This document shows, in pieces, positions 42,297-54,184 of a stretch of 64,000 bases of DNA. Within the stretch, counting starts at the first letter, position 1. Each line of letters begins with the position of its first letter. A model generated the notes under the pieces. That model did not search any database, was not told where the DNA came from, and was given only the letters and a program-made list of their open reading frames with translations. The translations under genes were made by a program, and so were the position numbers. Where the stretch lies: assembly GCA_029204225.1 (NCBI GenBank), contig CM055097.1, forward strand, positions 15,187,484 to 15,251,483. Reading direction: 5' to 3'. The DNA comes from Diphasiastrum complanatum (lineage: Eukaryota > Streptophyta > Lycopodiopsida > Lycopodiales > Lycopodiaceae).

Positions 42297-43336
42297 CGAG
42301 TTCCTCAAGCGTCAAAGACAGCCATCGTCTGATCAAAAACTGAGGAGTCGTAGACGTCCGTGTTCTGATCAGAGTGAGTAAACAAGCGCGATTAAACATC
42401 GATAAAGTGCATTCAATCACAACAAGCATTCATCTACGTTATACACTAATAGAAAAGCATGCTACTGTTATATTACATTGAAGCACGATAATGACAAAAA
42501 AAACCAGAATGAGGGCGTAACTGGGAGGCTCAAATAATACATCTCATGGATGGAGTGTCTCAAGTAATCTGTGTTGGAATGATCTATTTATAGATTGCAT
42601 CCATGTATTAACTACATTAAATGTTTGTCACCTAATTAGGTAAGTCGTTGTACTTAAAAGTATATGGCTTTTGTGACAATTGTACATGATGTATACTGTC
42701 AACAAAGTAGGAATGTTGACGCGGACAAGGACGTCGCAAATTCTCTCACTTCGCATTTTACGTGAAGTGGTTTTCTCTCACTTCGCAAATTTCGAGAAGT
42801 GGCTGGGAATGTTCCTCGTTCAAAATAGACGACCTTCGGCATTTTTCTCTCTCTTCGAAATTTTGCAAAAAAGCCGAAGGTGCTCTTAAAAAGGCGAAGG
42901 TGCCCTCAAAAAGACGAAGGTGTCTTTAAAATAGCTCAACTCATGAAAATAGATGACCTTCAGAAATTTTCTCTCTTCACATTTTTCGAGAAAATGCAAA
43001 AAATTCGAAGGTGTTAAAAACAGTTAAACTTTTGAACTGCACAAGTTAAAATTTTGAACGATGCTAGTTTCGCATTTCGAAAAAATGCAAAAAAGCCGAC
43101 ACTATGGAAAACATAGTTCATTTCTGCAGACTCTCGCTAAAGTAATGTATACTCTCGCTAAAGTAATGTATTTTTGCAGACTTGTTCTAAATGCAAGTTT
43201 GTGGAAGTCCTTGAAGATGGCCAAGTCTTCAATGAGTTCAAGTAATTGAACTTAACATCTGAACATGAAATTATGATAGGATTGGTTACCCTTTGCTGGA
43301 GATCGGCCGGAAGCCCGTTGTAGACATTCTTCAAAT
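42297..43336 (-). repeat. C-family LTR, main part (interrupted by a solo LTR)
   Basis: Reverse-complement match to the C4 LTR from GAACGTCTACAAC onward, including the blocks CAGCAAAGGGTAACCAATC and GTGATTGAATGCACTTTATCG. The LTR middle contains arrays of CGAAGG/CCTTCG and TTCGCA words. The 5' end of the same LTR continues at 44,502-44,674. Confidence 0.75.
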
Positions 43337-44501
43337 TGTTGGATTTATCTCTTCTACTCTCCTACATCCCATTTTACTTTGTCTCTACTTATGTTGTCGC
43401 ACAGTCTGCATAATTAAATGTAAAATAAGACAGACGAATAAAACGCGATTGTCTGCATAAATAAAAGTAAATTCTCATAGGCGAAAAAAAAGAAAGACAA
43501 AAAGAACGCGACACTGTGTTTTTTACACGTGTTTTGTGACAGGCAAAAAAGGCGACACTGCCTTACAAAATGCCAAAGGTGCCCTAGAAAAAGTGAAGGC
43601 ACCCTGTAAATCAAATCCTAAGGCATTTCGCAGAGTGACGATTTTTTTCGCATCTTTACCAACGTCATTTTAGCAAAGACTGATGTTGCGGCCTTTTCAC
43701 GCTCATCCCATGCAATTGTGCTAACAGATTTGACAACGACAACAACCACCCACCATCTCCTACAGACATCACATCCACTTTGTACTTTCTTCATCTGCAC
43801 ACCTGTAACATTGTGTATATATAAGTAGATGCCTTGCGTATTGATTCATTTGTATTGTCAGTAATAGGTTCATTTCTTTTACGAATTGAATTAGCTTAGT
43901 AGAGCACGGGGTTTCATCTGCTATTGTCTTGTGCTCCACAACATTATTGACATATATATTTGCAATACTTAGTCTGATAATAGCTCTGTTGTTCTGCGTT
44001 CAGATTTGTGTCAATATTGCTATGCTTTTCTTTATTCCGTCTGACTCTCTTGATGCTCAATCTGGTAATCAGTTCTTAGCGAATTATTATTAGTCTAGTT
44101 GTTGACGACTAATATTTAGTCTTGCCTTTCGCGACTAATTTACGACAGATTATCAGTCGAGCTCAGTCTAGCTCTTCGCAAATCATTTGCAACTAATAAT
44201 TTGTCTAGTTGTTCGCAACAAATAATTCTTCTGATGTGTTTTTGTTAATGTTTGGCTACGTAATTAAAACGACCTTGATTTCTATCACTAACGTTCTGTT
44301 CGTTTCTGATAGGCGTAGTCATGCTTAGGGAAAGAGTAATATAGCTCATTCCGTTGTGCACAAACACTTTCTTTTCGAGTTCGTTTTTGTTCGAGTTTTG
44401 AGTTCGTTTCTCGTTCAAGTTTCGAGTTCGCTTCTTTTCGTGTTCGTTTTCTTTTTGAGCTATTTTCGTTTCTCACACTCACACACCCTCTTTCTCCAAC
44501 A
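43337..44501 (+). repeat. Solo LTR of an unknown family, TSD CAAAT
   Basis: A 1,165-bp block begins TGTTGGATTTATC and ends TTTCTCCAACA, so TGTTGGA/TCCAACA form short inverted ends. It is flanked on both sides by CAAAT (43,332-43,336 and 44,502-44,506), and removing it restores the C-family LTR. A TATATATAAG box at 43,816-43,825 suggests plus-strand sense. There is no primer-binding site or coding content, so it is read as a solo LTR left by LTR-LTR recombination. Confidence 0.85.
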
Positions 44502-44697
44502 CAAATAAATTGGTTGTCTAAGTTATGATTCCTGCAGATATCAGATGGGCAGACTTTGAACCCAAAATAGGTTTCACTTGGCCCTAGATCAAAGATCAAT
44601 AAACGTGCAGGAAGAATCATGAAATAGAAATTAGTCATTCACCAAGGAGACAACTATGGGCTTAATTTTCAATAGTCTCCCTTAAAGTCACGGTTGG
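44502..44697 (-). repeat. C3 3' LTR start and polypurine tract
   Basis: On the minus strand a tract CTTTAAGGGAGAC precedes TATTGAAAATTAAGCCC, equivalent to CTTAAGGGGCAC and TGTTGGAAATTAAGCCC at the C4 3' LTR. The normal TG start is mutated to TA. This is the 5' edge of the LTR whose remainder lies at 42,297-43,336. It ends at the F2 target duplication. Confidence 0.8.
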
Positions 44698-45187
44698 TGT
44701 TACGGCCATATTCGGTTAAGGACCTGGAATAGTCCCAATATGGTAGACTGGCCTTCCAGTATTCGAGATTATTGGTCACGCCTAGATTTAATTCCACATC
44801 AAGGCCTGTTGGTGACTAATGACCTTGAGAGGACCCAGACACTCTAATTGAGACATATGGAGTTGTGCATCTACATGTGACTGATATAGGCAGGAGGTAT
44901 GCATGTAGAGCTGTGACCTATTTATAGTTGACCTGCATGGGACTGCATGTGCTCATGCATAGGATCCTACTCTCTATATATTGAGGTAGTGATTATTTCG
45001 TCGACGACTTGGTCTAGGTTACCTGGTGAGATCTTCTCCTCTTGCTGTCACATTGGCATGGCTCGGGGGCTAGATCTAGGAGGGGTCTAGGTTTGGTTGG
45101 GTGGTTTTGCTCCACAGTCTCTCTTGTGTTTTCCTATCCTCATCTTAGAGAATTGTCCCTAGTGATCTTTACATTGGTATCAGAGCC
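44698..45187 (+). repeat. F2 5' LTR and primer-binding site
   Basis: A 476-bp LTR from TGTTACGGCC to TTTACA, with TATTTATAG and TATATATTGAG as TATA candidates, followed by TTGGTATCAGAGCC, a full match to the initiator-Met primer core. Confidence 0.92.
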
Positions 45188-47759
45188 CGACTAAGATGCA
45201 GTTTTGGATGGGATGGAAAGAAGTTCTACATCAAATTGGAATTGGAACGCACTTGGATTCATATCCTGGTTGGAGTGCTGTTTTTCAAGGGAATTGGGTT
45301 TGGATTCTCTGATTCTTGTGAAAAGCATGGAATCAAACTGGGTGGTAGAGTGCACTTCTCCTTGTTTGATTTTGTTAGAGATGCTGTGAATTAGTGTGGA
45401 ATTCATTCTTATTTTCTGAAGCCTTGAAAATTTTCCGTTTGAAGTAGAAGGATCTGCATGTGTAGATCCACTTTCTTGATCAAATCTATTTTTTTTAGAT
45501 GAATGATTTGCACGAGTCCATAACGGTTCGGACAATTTGATTCAGATTTGGCAAGATGTTTATTGATAGATTGACGAGGAATCAATCTATCCTGATGGAA
45601 TAGATTGGCTGTTGCTGGAAATTCGAATTTATGGTTTGCATGTGAGAATTTAAGGTTTTTCTAGACTGGTCCTCTTGTGTTTCATGTAGACTGAAAACTG
45701 AAAACATGAAATGGATTTAAAAATTAAAGATTCTCTAGAAGAACAGATTATAATTTGGAAAAAGGATTGCATGCAGTTGAGACCCTGTGAAACCATTTTT
45801 GGTTGGTGATTGCTGACGGATGAAAGAGTTTAGAACTGTAAAATATACAGTAACTCTTTTTCTTTTCTTTGGTTCATTGATATGGATTTTTAAACCTCTA
45901 AAAAATTGGATTTTTTGAAGAGGTTGACATCTGCTCAGTCCAAAGAGAGGCTAATGAAGGTTGCAATACTGTTAGCAAACCTGCTTTGAAGAGTGGTAAC
46001 CCTGTGGTTTGAACTTGAAACATGCTTTGAATATTTTTCCAAAAACTAATTTAAACCTTAGTGATCTCTGGACAACTGTTAATGTTGTTAGTCTGCTGAG
46101 GAGTTCTTTGGAAGCTATATCCATTATGTGGGTTAACCTGCAGCAGACAGAAACAAATTATTTAACTGTTGCAGATGATAGGTTGAATAGATGTGGAATT
46201 ATTCACTTTAGAGATTTCCTAGATATGTTATTTTTACAAGAGATAGAAACTTCTGTAGCTGAGTTACAAGATTCTCAGTGAGATATGTGAGTAACACATG
46301 CGGATTTTGGAGGAATTTGCCAGATAAGGACATATGTATTTATGCATTGGATCATAGTGAGATTTTTCTCATATGTGTACGATTAATCTTGTGTGGATCT
46401 GCTATGTATTCCTAGTTACTAAGGTTATCTGGTGCACTTAACCTAGTTGTTGAACATAGACATGTGATCAAGTATTGTATTTGACAATTACTTGCAAAGC
46501 TAACAACTATTCTGATAGATCTATTGGTTAACTTAAAATGATTTGGATAATGATCTAAATGTGGTGCTGTACATGTACAATTAAAATCTATACCTAGACA
46601 TTCAAGATTTCTAAATCATGAACAATTAACTTGAGTAGTTGATTTACTCCTGTGGAAGTTAATTGGTAAAATGGACAGTGTGAAGAGAATTCATTGGAAA
46701 CTGTTTGTTTTGTGGATATTGCTTGTAAGACACATAAATTATGAGTCATTTGGATTCATTAGTTAATTGTGTGCATAGGATACTGATTTCTTGGATGAGT
46801 ATTTCTCAGTTGAGAAATAGACTTGATTCATTAGTGATAGTATCTCAATGAGCTCAATTGGATACCGGATTCTAATGGTGCCAAGAATGGTAAGCTGAAT
46901 TTTGAGAATTCAGCAGGACTTTGTAATCTCTAGATGTTGTTCTAGGTGATTGTATAAAGTTTATCTTGTTAAAGACGTGTGTTATAATGGTCTTTAATTA
47001 TTTGGATGATTGTAGAATTTGGAACTCATAATCGGATAAGAATCGGTTTGGAAGAATTTTCTTGGAATCCAGTGATTTTCCTTGTAGAAAAGATTTCAAA
47101 ATGATTCTTATATTTCCTGAGTTGTATGTTGTACATATACTCTAGTATCTTCCAATGATTAAGTATGGTTTTGGAATCCTGTAATTTATGGTTGACAAAT
47201 CATAAGATTCTAAATGTTTATGATTGACGGATCATATACTTAAAGATCATTTGAAGATTATAAGGAAATGTGAAGTTCTTAAGATAATGAGAAATTCTTA
47301 ATCAATTGGGTGAGTCAAGGATTTAGATCTGTTATTTGAACTCTAAATTTCTTTACTCTAGCACATACTTGAGGTTGTGTGGATCTCACATGCATTTTCA
47401 TGAAGTATTTGCATACTTATGAGAGATTTGCTTATCTTTCAGATTGTAGTCTATAAGTGCTTGTGTACAAAGTTCAGTCTAAATCTCCAGTTTTTTAGGA
47501 GATAGATAAATCTATTAAGATACAGATAGATGCTGATTTCACGCATATGATGCTAGAAATGGGGCTGTTAACTCATTAGAGTAACTGCAGTACTCTGGTT
47601 TGAGTTATAATTGTCTGAGACTTGATGGATCTCCTAGAGATTTTAGATGGCTGAATTGTGATATTTTAGAATATTTGTATATTCTAAGAATATTTGTACC
47701 AAGAAGCATTATTTTCTACAAGAAATTGACATGGAATTTCTTTAGCTTTTGGATTTGAT

Positions 47760-48041
47760 CTCTGAGATAAAGAAGTTAATTCACCCAGTGGTTCATGTAA
47801 TTAGGATTACATGAAGGTGATGAACTTTTGTTTTGAAGTAGATCAACCCATTTGGAAGATTTATAGCTTAGTGTATCTTTTGGAATTTGAATTAGTATTC
47901 ATGAGTAGAGGCAAGCAATTTAAATATTGTTGCATCTTTGAGTGCTTATTCAGATGGAAAGATCGGACTAAGAATAATGCTTCATGGGAAAGATTTGAAA
48001 GTCTAAGAAATAGTTTCATGTTTTCTTTTTTTCTGTTCTAA
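47760..48041 (+). pseudogene. Chromodomain-like remnant at the 3' end of F2
   Basis: The frame ends FECLFRWKDRTKNNASWERFESLR, which in spacing of W, K and W...E resembles the chromodomain at the end of chromovirus integrases (pattern VRWKG....ATWE). It lies just before the polypurine tract, where such a domain belongs. It suggests that family F derives from a Ty3/gypsy chromovirus whose pol has eroded. Weak by eye. Confidence 0.4.
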
Positions 48042-48069
48042 GGATAGAACCTATTTAAGGGAGGAAGAA

Positions 48070-48558
48070 TGTTATGACCATATTCGGTTAAGGACTTGAA
48101 TAGTCCTAATATGGTAGGCCGGCCCTCCAGTATTCGTGATTATTGGTCATGTCTAGATTTAATTCCACATCAAGGCCTGTTGGTGACTAATGAACTTGAG
48201 AGGACCTAGACACTCTAATTGAGACATATGGAGTTGTGCATGTACATGTGACTGATATAGGCAGGATGTATGCATGTAGAGTTGTGACCTATATATAGTT
48301 GACCTGCATGGGGACTGCATGTGCTCATGCATTGGATCCTACTCTATATATGTTGAGGTTCTTATTGGTCCGTCGACGACTTGGTCTAGGTTACCCGATG
48401 AGCTCTTCTCCTCTTGCTGTCACATTGGCATGGCTTGGGGGCTAGATCCAGGAGGATTCTCCAGGAGGGGTCTAGGTTTGGTTGGGTGGTTTTGCTCTAC
48501 AGTCTCTCTTGTGTTTTCCTATCCTCATCTTAGGGGATTGTCCCTAGTGGTCCTTACA
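48070..48558 (+). repeat. F2 3' LTR
   Basis: 489 bp from TGTTATGACC to CCTTACA. It differs from the 5' LTR by scattered substitutions and small indels, so the insertion is not brand new, though both target duplications are exact. Confidence 0.92.
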
Positions 48559-48563
48559 GTTGG

Positions 48564-50850
48564 TGCCTTGGTATCTTTGTCAGGTTCAACATGTTGAAGA
48601 ACTTTTGATTCTTGATTCTGGAAAATGCGTCTGCAACCATTTCTGTTGTGGAGCAGTATCGAAGGATCACTTGCCCTGAGAAAACTTTCTCCTGAATGAA
48701 ATGATACTGGATTTCTATGTGCTTGGATTTTCCATGAAATCTGAAATTCGGTGACAGTGGAATACAGCTCTAGTTGTCACGCAGAATGGTGGTAGCTTTG
48801 AACTGAGTGTGATGTAAGTCGTGAAGTAGCAACCCGATCCATACAGTTTCTTTTGAAGCTCGACATGCTGCGATGTACTCTACCTCAGTCGAAGAAAGCG
48901 CAACTGATTTCTGCTTGAGTTCCACGAAATTGGTCCCCTTGCCAAATAGAAACAGAACCCGGAGGTAGATTTTTTGGTAGAGACTGTTCCTCCCCAATCT
49001 GAGTCGAAGTAGCCTCGCAGGATGAGTGAGTCGATAACATTTCCATCATAACATAAAATGTGATCTAAACTTCCCTGAATATATCTCATCACTCTCTTTC
49101 ATGCTTTCCAATGAGAGATCCTAGAATTAGACATGAATTGACTTAACGTGCTAACAATGTATGCTAAATCTGGTCTAGTACACAACATTGCATACATCAA
49201 AGATCCTATTAGTGAATGATAAGGGTACTTAGCTATGTCAAGTACTTCACTATCAAAATCAGCACAAGTAGGTTTAGTCAATACTATACTTGAATCCATT
49301 GGAGTATCAATTGGTTTGTAATCAGACATATGAAACTTTTCTAAAATGCCCTTTAGATATGTCTGCTGGCCAAGATAGATCTTCTTCTGAAGCTTATTTC
49401 TAGTAATGTGAATTACTAGCAAAGAATGGACAGCTCCTAAATCAGTGACGTCAAATTCCTTTGACAGATCACTCTTAGTAGTGTGTAGAAGAAAAGTGTC
49501 ATTGTGTGCAAATCCCAATTGAATGAGATAAGAGTTGATTTTATCAAACCATTCTCTTGCGGCCTGTTTCAGACCGTAGATTGCTTTGTGGAACTTGCAC
49601 ACTTTGTGCTCTTGGCCTTTGACTTCAAATCCTTCCAATTGGAAGGTATACAACTCCTCTTCGACGTTGCCATTGAGAAATGTTGTCTTGACATCCATTT
49701 GATGCATTTCGAGATCTTCTGCGGCTGCTAACGCAATCAGAGTCCTGATTGACTGCATCTTGACGACAGGACTGAAAATTTCTTGATAATCCACTCCTTG
49801 GACTTGAGTGAATTATTTAGCCACCAGCTGTGCTTTCCATTTAGCACTGGAATCATCAGAGTTGATCTTCTTCTTGAAGATCCACTTGTTGTCGATAACT
49901 CTCTTGTGAGTGAGGAAGTCGACCAGTGTCTAGATCTGGTTCATCAAAAGTGAGTTGTACTCGCATTCCATAGCTTCTTGCCACTTCACAACATCCTTGG
50001 AGTTAATTGCTTCAGCTAGGCTCTTTGGTTCTTTTGATGAAGTCCAGAATGATTGAGGTGTATACCTCTCATGAAATATCCAAGTCCGTGAGGATCTGCA
50101 GACGTTTGGTTGACCAGGATATGATGATGTTTCTTTTTGAGTTTCTAAAGATTTGCTCAAGCTAGCTTGGTCTGGTCTGATGGCAAGTACTGTTGGCTGC
50201 TCGGCTTCTATAGCTGTAGCTGTAGGTTCTGTAGAAGAAACATTATCATGGAAAAATCCATGCTACGTAAAATAGGATGAAATGTCATAGCATTGTTTAT
50301 CGATGGTTGTTTGAAATCATAGTATGTATGTTCTTGAAATATTACATCCCTAGAGACAAATACTACATTGGTGGATGGATCATAGACTTTATAAGCTTTA
50401 CGTTCATCAAGATAGCGAATGAAAATACATTTATTTGTCCTATGATCTAGCTTCTTCCTAAGCTATTAAGGAATGTGAACAAAACATATACAACCAAAGA
50501 TTTTTAAATGGCTGACACTAGGCTTGTGCCCATGCCAAACTTCATGAGGAGTTTTGTTGTTGACGGCTTTGGTGCTAGATCTGTTCTGCACGTAACAGGC
50601 TGTGGCAGTAGCTTCTGCCCAAAATTTTGCAAGTAGGTGTGTTTGATGTAGCATGGATCTGACTGAGTTGAGAAGAGTTCGATTCTTCCTTTCTGCAATC
50701 TCGTTTTCTGCCTTTGACGATAGTTGGTTGAGTCGATAAGTCGAACTCCCCGATAAATCGGATAAGTCCGACAAGTCGGGTGATTTTGACAACTTAGACT
50801 ACCACTCTCTTGTCGATCTTTCATAATAGAGTATTTATGCAGACTGTGCG
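48564..50850 (-). pseudogene. C-family copia C3: integrase C-terminus, RT and RNase H
   Basis: On the minus strand: integrase end (ERKNRTLLNSVRSMLHQ, AKFWAEATATACYVQNRSS), linker, RT (YQEIFSPVVKMQSIRTLIAL, DVKTTFLNGNVEEELYT, IYGLKQAAREWFDKI), RT thumb (SLIGSLMYAMLCTRPDLAYI) and RNase H (STEVEYIAACRASKETVW). A deletion joins GFAHN to DTFLLHTTK and removes the YVDD catalytic box that C4 keeps. The 5' half is absent. F2 is inserted at its 3' end. Confidence 0.88.
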
Positions 50851-51408
50851 ACAATGCGAGTAAAATTGCAGGAGAGAGAGAGAGAGAGCGAGAGAGAGGA
50901 CTGAACTGCCTATCCCCGCATACATTGATGCTTCCCTCATCTCAGCTTCCTCATAGGGTTATTCTGTGACCATTAGAGATGCCATTCCAATCACAATTGC
51001 CCAAGCCGCCTCACCCCCACAAACGCGAGCAAAATATGAATGGAACTAGATTAACATTTGATTTATGAGAGTAGAGAGAATAAATCCAACATCAAACCTT
51101 GAAATATTGGGACACTTAGATTGGTTTATGGACAGATCAAGAAAGGTTCTTATTGAAGGAGAAACAGGAATTGTGAAGGTAATCAATTCTTTTATAATTC
51201 AATACTTAGAAACTAACAAAACCTTTGTAGGAGGCACTATACTAGACCTAATCTTCTCCCAATGGTCTGTTAGTATAAGGATCGCCTAGTGAAAATCTGA
51301 CTAGATCTTGTTGCATGCAACCAAAAGGACACATGTGGAGCAAAACCACCCAACCAATAAGAAATGGCTAGTCAATACCCTAACCACTTCACCCCCATGC
51401 CATGGTGA
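50851..51408. other. Spacer between C3 and C5, with a GA-rich tract
   Basis: A GAGAGAGAG-type tract lies at about 50,872-50,898. Near 50,830-50,860 the minus strand shares TTGTCGCACAGTCTGCATAA with the solo LTR at 43.4 kb. No coding region is supported. Confidence 0.5.
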
Positions 51409-53714
51409 ATGAATGCAAGAGAGGAAGCGCGCCTTGATTCAAGGAACAGAAAATCCAATAGGTCGATGGGCGAGTTTCCACTATTTTATGTCACCAATGT
51501 TCTTCACATACCTCAGTTGTCAAAGAACCTATTGTCAGTTTCTAAGATGACTGATGAGGGCTACACTATTACTTTCTCATCTGAGCAGTGTACAATATTT
51601 GATGAAGATATTACTCTAACTACATGTACTAGAGTCGGAAATCTTTACATACTCTCTAATTCAGTTGTATTAGCTAGTATCTCTAATGGAAATGTAAACA
51701 ATAATGCTATTCTGTGGCATAGTCGATTTGGACACGCGAATACAAGATCACTTTCCTATATGCATTGTAATAATTTAGTTGATGGATTAGATTTTCCTTC
51801 TTCATTAGATAGAAAATATTTCTTTTGTGAATCATGGGAAACACTCTAGAAGCAAATTTCCCAAATCACATTCCATCAAAACAAAGCATGTATTGGATCT
51901 TGTACATTGTAATCTTTGTGGTCCAATGCCAACTCTGTCCTTAAGAGATGCAATCTATTTTATTTCTTTCGTAGATGATTATTCTAGATGGTCTATAGTC
52001 ATGTTAACTAAACACAAATCTGAAGCCTTTGAATGCTTCAAGAGATTCAAGGCAATGGCTGAGACACAAACGTCTACAAAAGTGAAAGCATTCTGAACTG
52101 ATGGTGGCAGCGAATACCTCTCTAACGAGATGTCCGACTACCTGGCTGAACATGGTATTAGAAGACAGTTCACTACGTCCTATTCACCTCAACAGAATGG
52201 GACTGCAGAAAGGAAGAACTAAACTCTTCTCAACTCAGCCAGAGCCACGCTACATCAATCACATCTACTTGCGAAGTTCTGGGTAGAAGCTACTGCCACA
52301 GTCTGCTATGTACAAAACTAATCTAGCACCAAAGCTGTCAACAACAAAACTCCTTATGAAGTTTGGATGGACACAAGCCTAGTGTCAACCATTTAGAAAT
52401 GTTTGGTTGTATATGTTTTGTTCACATTCCTAAACAGCTTAGAAAGAAGCTGGATCATAGGACAAATAAATGTATTTTCATTGGCTCTCCTGATGAACAT
52501 AAAGGTTACAAAGTTTATGATCCATCCGCCAATATAGTATTTGTCTCTAGGGATGTAATATTTCAAGAACATACATACTATGATTTCAAACAACCATCGA
52601 TAAACGATGCTATGTCATTTCACCATATTTTACGTAGCATGGAATCATCCAACGATAATGTTTCTTTTACAGAACCTGTAGCTACAGCTACAGAAGCTGA
52701 GTAGCCGAGAGTACCTGTCATCAGGCTAGACCAAGTCAGCTCAAACAAATCTGAAGAACTTCAAAAAGAAGCATCATCGCATCCTGGTCAACCAAACATC
52801 CGTCCTTACGGACTCGGACAGTTCTTGAGAGGTATATACCTCGATCATTCTGGACTTCATTAGAAGAACCAGAGAGCCTAGTCGAAGCAATTAACTCCAA
52901 GGATGTTGTGAAGTGGGAAGAAGCTATGGAAAGTGAGTACAAATCACTTACGAACCGGACCTAGACATTGGTCGACTTTTTCACTCATAAGAGAGTATCA
53001 ACAACAAGTGGATCTTCAAGAAGAAGATCAACTCTGATGGTTCCATTGCTAAATGGAAAGCACGACTGGTGGCTAAAGGATTCACTCAAGTCCAAGGAAT
53101 GTATTATCAAAAGAAAATTAGTCCTGTCATCAAGATGCAATCAATCAAGACTCTGATTGCATTAGCAACCGCGGAAGACCTTGAAATGCACCAAATGGAT
53201 GTCAAGACAACGTTTCTCAACGGCAACGTCTAAGAAGAACTGTATATCTTCCAACCGAAGGGATTCGAAGTCAAAGGCTAAGAGCAGAAAGTGTTCAAGT
53301 TGCACAAAGCAGTCTACAGTCTGAAACAGACTGCAAGAGCATGGTTTGATAGAATCAACTCTTATCTCATTCAATTGGGTTTTGCAAACAATTCAGCTGA
53401 TTGTAATGTTTATTCCAACCATATAGGTATACATTCAGTTCACATAGCTCTTTACGTAGATGTATAACGACACTTCTCTTTTGCACACTACTAAGAGTGA
53501 TCTATAAAAGGAATTTGACATGACTGATTTAGGTGCTGCCCATTCTTTGTCAGGAATTCACATTACTAGAAATAGACTTCAGAATAAGATCTATTTTAGC
53601 CAGTAGGCATATCTAAAAGGAATTTTAGAAAATTTCATATGTCTGATTGCAAACCAATTGATACTCCAATGGATCCAAGTATAGTATTGACTAAACCTAC
53701 TTGTGCTGAATATA
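51409..53714 (+). pseudogene. C-family copia C5: protease end to RT (broken)
   Basis: Begins in the protease/GAG-pre-integrase region (NVLHIPQLSKNLLSVSKM, LWHSRFGHANTRSL), then integrase SFVDDYSRWSIVML (D), TDGGSEYLSNE (D, after a TGA) and SPQQNGTAERKN (E, then TAA). RT follows in several frames and its catalytic region is truncated to ALYVD followed by V and a stop. A one-base deletion at about 52,368 shifts the GHKPSVNHLEMFGC segment. RNase H is absent; the copy breaks at TKPTCAE into LTR sequence. Confidence 0.85.
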
Positions 53715-54184
53715 GCAGCAACACACTTTTCTATCTGTGTATAGCGTAGATGAATGCTTGTTGTGATTTGAATGCACTTCATTTCTATTTGATCGCACTT
53801 GTTTATTCACTCTGATCAGAACACGGACGTCTACGACTCCTTAGCTTCTGATCAGACGATGGCTGTCTTTGACGCCAGAGAAACTCGCCATCATTTTTGT
53901 AGCACTGTCAATGCATTCACAACTAAACTTCTGATTAAATCCATTTCCAGTAATACCACACAAAAACCATTTTTAATCTCTTCGGTGGACTCTACTCATT
54001 TTGTTTTTGTGAGTATGAATTAATTTATAAGATCTTGTTGGGAAACAAAACATTTAAGCTATGATTGTACTTAGCATAAACATTCTATTAGACTGTTTTT
54101 GCATCTAGTAGCCCATTGCAATGGGAGAGCTGTTTCGCAAATATTCTTGCTCTCTTCTCCGTTCGCACTCTCTGTGCCCCATCA
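53715..54184 (+). repeat. C-family LTR 3' part (C5 end)
   Basis: Matches the C4 5' LTR from about 59,865 to its end: blocks TTTTCTATCTGTGTATA, GACGTCTACGACTCC and CTTGCTCTCTTCTCCGTTC, ending ..ATCA at 54,184. It is joined directly to RT coding sequence, so RNase H, the polypurine tract and the first two thirds of the LTR are deleted. Confidence 0.8.

Larger units (their letters stand above)
44698..48558 (+). mobile_element. Complete F-family LTR retrotransposon F2, TSD GTTGG
   Basis: 3,861 bp with LTRs at 44,698-45,173 and 48,070-48,558, a primer-binding site TTGGTATCAGAGCC at 45,174 and a polypurine tract AAGGGAGGAAGAA at 48,057-48,069. It is flanked by GTTGG (44,693-44,697 and 48,559-48,563). 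The interior is only 2.9 kb and has no intact protein domain, so F2 would need enzymes from another element. It sits inside the C3 copy, just before that element's polypurine tract. Confidence 0.92.

Noticed and set aside
45191-45535. Minus-strand 114-codon frame in F2
   Set aside because: No domain, and the homologous region of F1 is not open; chance frame.
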